A stretch of 8,654 bases of DNA from Ekhidna sp. (GTDB taxonomy: Bacteria > Bacteroidota > Bacteroidia > Cytophagales > Cyclobacteriaceae). Below are positions 7,308 to 8,654 of the stretch, one piece after another. Below the pieces are notes generated by a model. That model worked only from the letters and a program-made list of their open reading frames with translations, was not told where the DNA came from and ran no database searches. The number at the start of each line of letters is the position of its first letter. The stretch's first letter is position 1. Location: contig JAPPDO010000231.1 in NCBI GenBank assembly GCA_028821635.1, positions 3,632-12,285 of the forward strand. Reading direction: 5' to 3'. The position numbers were made by a program, and so were the translations under genes.

Positions 7308-7332
7308 TTGGGGCGAATAGTATATAATTCCC
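7308..7332 (-). repeat. right terminal inverted repeat (25 bp)
   Basis: Reverse complement of the left repeat with a single mismatch (G at 7315). It starts TTGGGGC and ends AATAGTATATAATTCCC. It contains an outward-facing TATAAT (7323-7328) that could serve as a -10 box for the exonuclease gene, although no good -35 box lies at 16-18 bp. Confidence 0.9.
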
Positions 7333-7340
7333 AAAGAAAA
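7333..7340 (+). repeat. 8-bp target-site duplication, right copy (AAAGAAAA)
   Basis: Identical to 4910-4917 and in the same orientation, directly abutting the outer edge of the right inverted repeat. Host sequence resumes after it, 37 bases before the exonuclease start codon. Confidence 0.85.
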
Positions 7341-7377
7341 CATCCGGAAACCTCTTTAGAACTTAAACGCTGCTGAC

Positions 7378-8178
7378 TTGCTCAAACTTAATTTAAAAAA
7401 TCCTTTAGTTATTTTCGATCTTGAGACGACGGGAACAACTATATCTCAAGACAGAATCGTAGAGATTGCAATGGTAAAAGCACTGCCTGATGGTACTGTG
7501 GAGGAAAGGTGCAGAAAAATAAATCCGACGATACCAATCCCTTATGAAACCAGTTTAATCCATGGGATTTATGATGATGATGTAAAAGAGGAGCCAACAT
7601 TTAAGCAAATGGCGAAGTCACTTGCTCAATTCCTGGAAGGTTGCGACTTGGCCGGCTTTAACGTTCTTGGGTTTGACATACCCATGTTGGTAGAGGAGTT
7701 CTTGAGGGTCAACGTCGACTTTGAGGTAGAAAATAGGAAAATCATAGACGCACAAAAGATTTTTCATTTAATGGAAAAGAGAAACCTGACGGCTGCTTAC
7801 AAATTCTATTGCGATAAAGACTTAGAAAACGCACACTCTGCATTAGCTGACACAAAAGCAACCTATGAGGTACTGGTGGCACAAGTTGAAAAGTATGACG
7901 GACAAGAAGCTTTTGATAATCTTGGGAAAAGGGTCGCAATTTTTAAAAATGATATGTCAATGCTGCATGATTTGACTACATCCAACCGGATAGATTTCGC
8001 AGGAAGGATGATACTAAAGGATGGGGTTGAAACCTTTAATTTCGGGAAACACCGGGGGAAGCCTGTTGCAGAGGTGCTTAATAAAGAGCCTGGTTATTAT
8101 GATTGGATAATGAGGGGTGACTTCCCCTTGGATACTAAGCGTAAACTCACACAGATTAAAATTAAGCACTTTCAGTGA
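7378..8178 (+). CDS. DnaQ-like (DEDDh) 3'-5' exonuclease with C-terminal DUF3820-like domain
   Basis: A 266-residue exonuclease of the DNA polymerase III epsilon/RNase T superfamily. Exo I is FDLETTG (13-19, Asp14 and Glu16), Exo II is GFNVLGFDIPML (93-104, Asp100), and Exo III is AHSALAD (152-158, His153 and Asp158), so all DEDDh residues are present. The C-terminal part (about 218-255), FNFGKHRGKPV then PGYYDWIM, resembles the small DUF3820-type module found in several exonuclease-like proteins. This two-domain form is common in Bacteroidota and is not the polymerase-bound epsilon subunit for certain; the substrate is unknown. The start is TTG, because no ATG or GTG lies between the upstream stop at 7357-7359 and codon 1, and MLKLNLKNPLV matches the usual N-terminus. 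The transposon-like cassette sits 37 + 8 bases upstream and separates the gene from its likely promoter. Confidence 0.9.
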   Translation: MLKLNLKNPLVIFDLETTGTTISQDRIVEIAMVKALPDGTVEERCRKINPTIPIPYETSLIHGIYDDDVKEEPTFKQMAKSLAQFLEGCDLAGFNVLGFDIPMLVEEFLRVNVDFEVENRKIIDAQKIFHLMEKRNLTAAYKFYCDKDLENAHSALADTKATYEVLVAQVEKYDGQEAFDNLGKRVAIFKNDMSMLHDLTTSNRIDFAGRMILKDGVETFNFGKHRGKPVAEVLNKEPGYYDWIMRGDFPLDTKRKLTQIKIKHFQ

Positions 8179-8216
8179 ATGAACTGAAGAAGCCGAATCT
8201 TTTCCTAATTCTACCT

Positions 8217-8654
8217 CTATCGCCTGACTTCTCCCGGAAATACGACGAGGCTTTCGTTGCCATCCCTACCTACTGAAGCTACTCCGAAGAAGAAGTTATC
8301 TATCACAATCCCCTCCAGAGTATACTGAGTGGCATCTTTATCCACATCATAATAATTATCCCATGTCGGAGACGTGGTGTCTCTAAAGTAAACACGATAC
8401 CCAGTAAGGTCTTCATCCGCTGATTTATCCCAGTAGATCGTTGTAGAAGGCTCAACAGCACCTGAAATTGCCACATTCTTAGGTTCTGGCGGTGCTGAAG
8501 CAAGAGCCGCTAGTGTAATGACATTTACAGTTGTCAGCTTCTTCGCATACTCGAAGTTTACTCCCTTTATCACATCTCCATATTCAATTCCATTCTCTGT
8601 TCTAATGTCTTGGTGCTGTCGATCGTAATTTTCGTGGGCTTCCATGATCCGAAC
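8217..8654 (-). CDS. M28-type metallopeptidase, C-terminal part with fibronectin III domain (cut by window edge)
   Basis: The minus-strand frame is open to the window edge: three codons (V-R-I) precede the first in-window ATG, so that ATG is internal. The first 45 or so residues (MEAHENYDRQHQ, then GIEYGDVIKGVNFEYAKKLT) match the last part of the peptidase domain of M28 zinc aminopeptidase-like proteins. The remaining 90 residues form a fibronectin type III domain: TIYWDKS, LTGYRVYFRD, W, then FFFGVASVGRDGNESL. The zinc ligands lie outside the window. Such proteins are normally secreted or periplasmic; no sorting domain follows, and the protein ends soon after the FN3 domain. It converges with the exonuclease gene, with 38 bases between the stops and no clear terminator. 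Confidence 0.78.
   Translation of the reverse strand, partial: VRIMEAHENYDRQHQDIRTENGIEYGDVIKGVNFEYAKKLTTVNVITLAALASAPPEPKNVAISGAVEPSTTIYWDKSADEDLTGYRVYFRDTTSPTWDNYYDVDKDATQYTLEGIVIDNFFFGVASVGRDGNESLVVFPGEVRR

Larger units (their letters stand above)
4918..7332. mobile_element. non-autonomous insertion cassette carrying a methyltransferase/DUF262-HNH pair
   Basis: A 2415-bp unit bounded by 25-bp inverted repeats (24 of 25 identical) and flanked by an exact 8-bp direct repeat. The two cargo genes and their AT-rich leader fill it completely and no transposase or integrase frame is present. This is the layout of a mobile insertion cassette: IS ends with passenger genes, mobilised in trans. From memory, the ends (GGGAATTAT...) and 8-bp duplication agree with the IS1595 family, ISNwi1 subgroup; this assignment is inference and untested. 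Base composition is clearly more AT-rich than dnaB and cca, supporting recent transfer. Confidence 0.82.

Noticed and set aside
7221..7332. Rho-independent terminator after the nuclease gene
   Set aside because: GAAAA/TTTTC pairing over a long loop is the best available; no GC-rich stem followed by a T-run.

Overview
The window looks like chromosomal DNA of a Bacteroidota bacterium, probably of the order Cytophagales. The reasons are the gene content (HD-domain CCA-adding enzyme, secreted TPR protein, small outer-membrane beta-barrel, M28 peptidase with a C-terminal fibronectin III domain) and several TAnnTTTG-like -7 boxes. The genus cannot be read from the sequence.

Host backbone, left part: the first codons of ligA (minus strand, cut by the window edge) diverge from cca (tRNA nucleotidyltransferase), which is followed after 28 bases by a gene for a TPR protein. 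Converging on these are a small beta-barrel gene and dnaB, both on the minus strand. Host backbone, right part: a DEDDh 3'-5' exonuclease gene on the plus strand converges with the 3' end of an M28-type peptidase gene.

Between dnaB and the exonuclease gene sits a 2415-bp island (4918-7332) of visibly more AT-rich DNA. It has sharp ends: 25-bp terminal inverted repeats with one mismatch, directly flanked on both sides by the 8-bp direct repeat AAAGAAAA. This is the structure left by transposition, yet no transposase lies inside. The cargo is two tightly spaced genes: a full-length homologue of the EcoRI adenine methyltransferase, then a DUF262 (DGQQR) protein with a C-terminal HNH nuclease domain. 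The island is best read as a non-autonomous mobile insertion cassette carrying a restriction-modification-like defence pair, probably moved in trans by an IS transposase. Its ends and 8-bp duplication fit the IS1595 family as I remember it.

Removing the island and one AAAGAAAA copy joins a Bacteroidota-like -7 box (TATCTTTG, 4893-4900) to the exonuclease gene. The cassette therefore appears to have landed in the 5' leader of that gene. Inside the cassette the expression signals are of the E. coli type (TTGTTC, 16 bp, TATAAT; an AAGGA Shine-Dalgarno before the nuclease gene), unlike the signals around it. No tRNA, rRNA or CRISPR array was seen.
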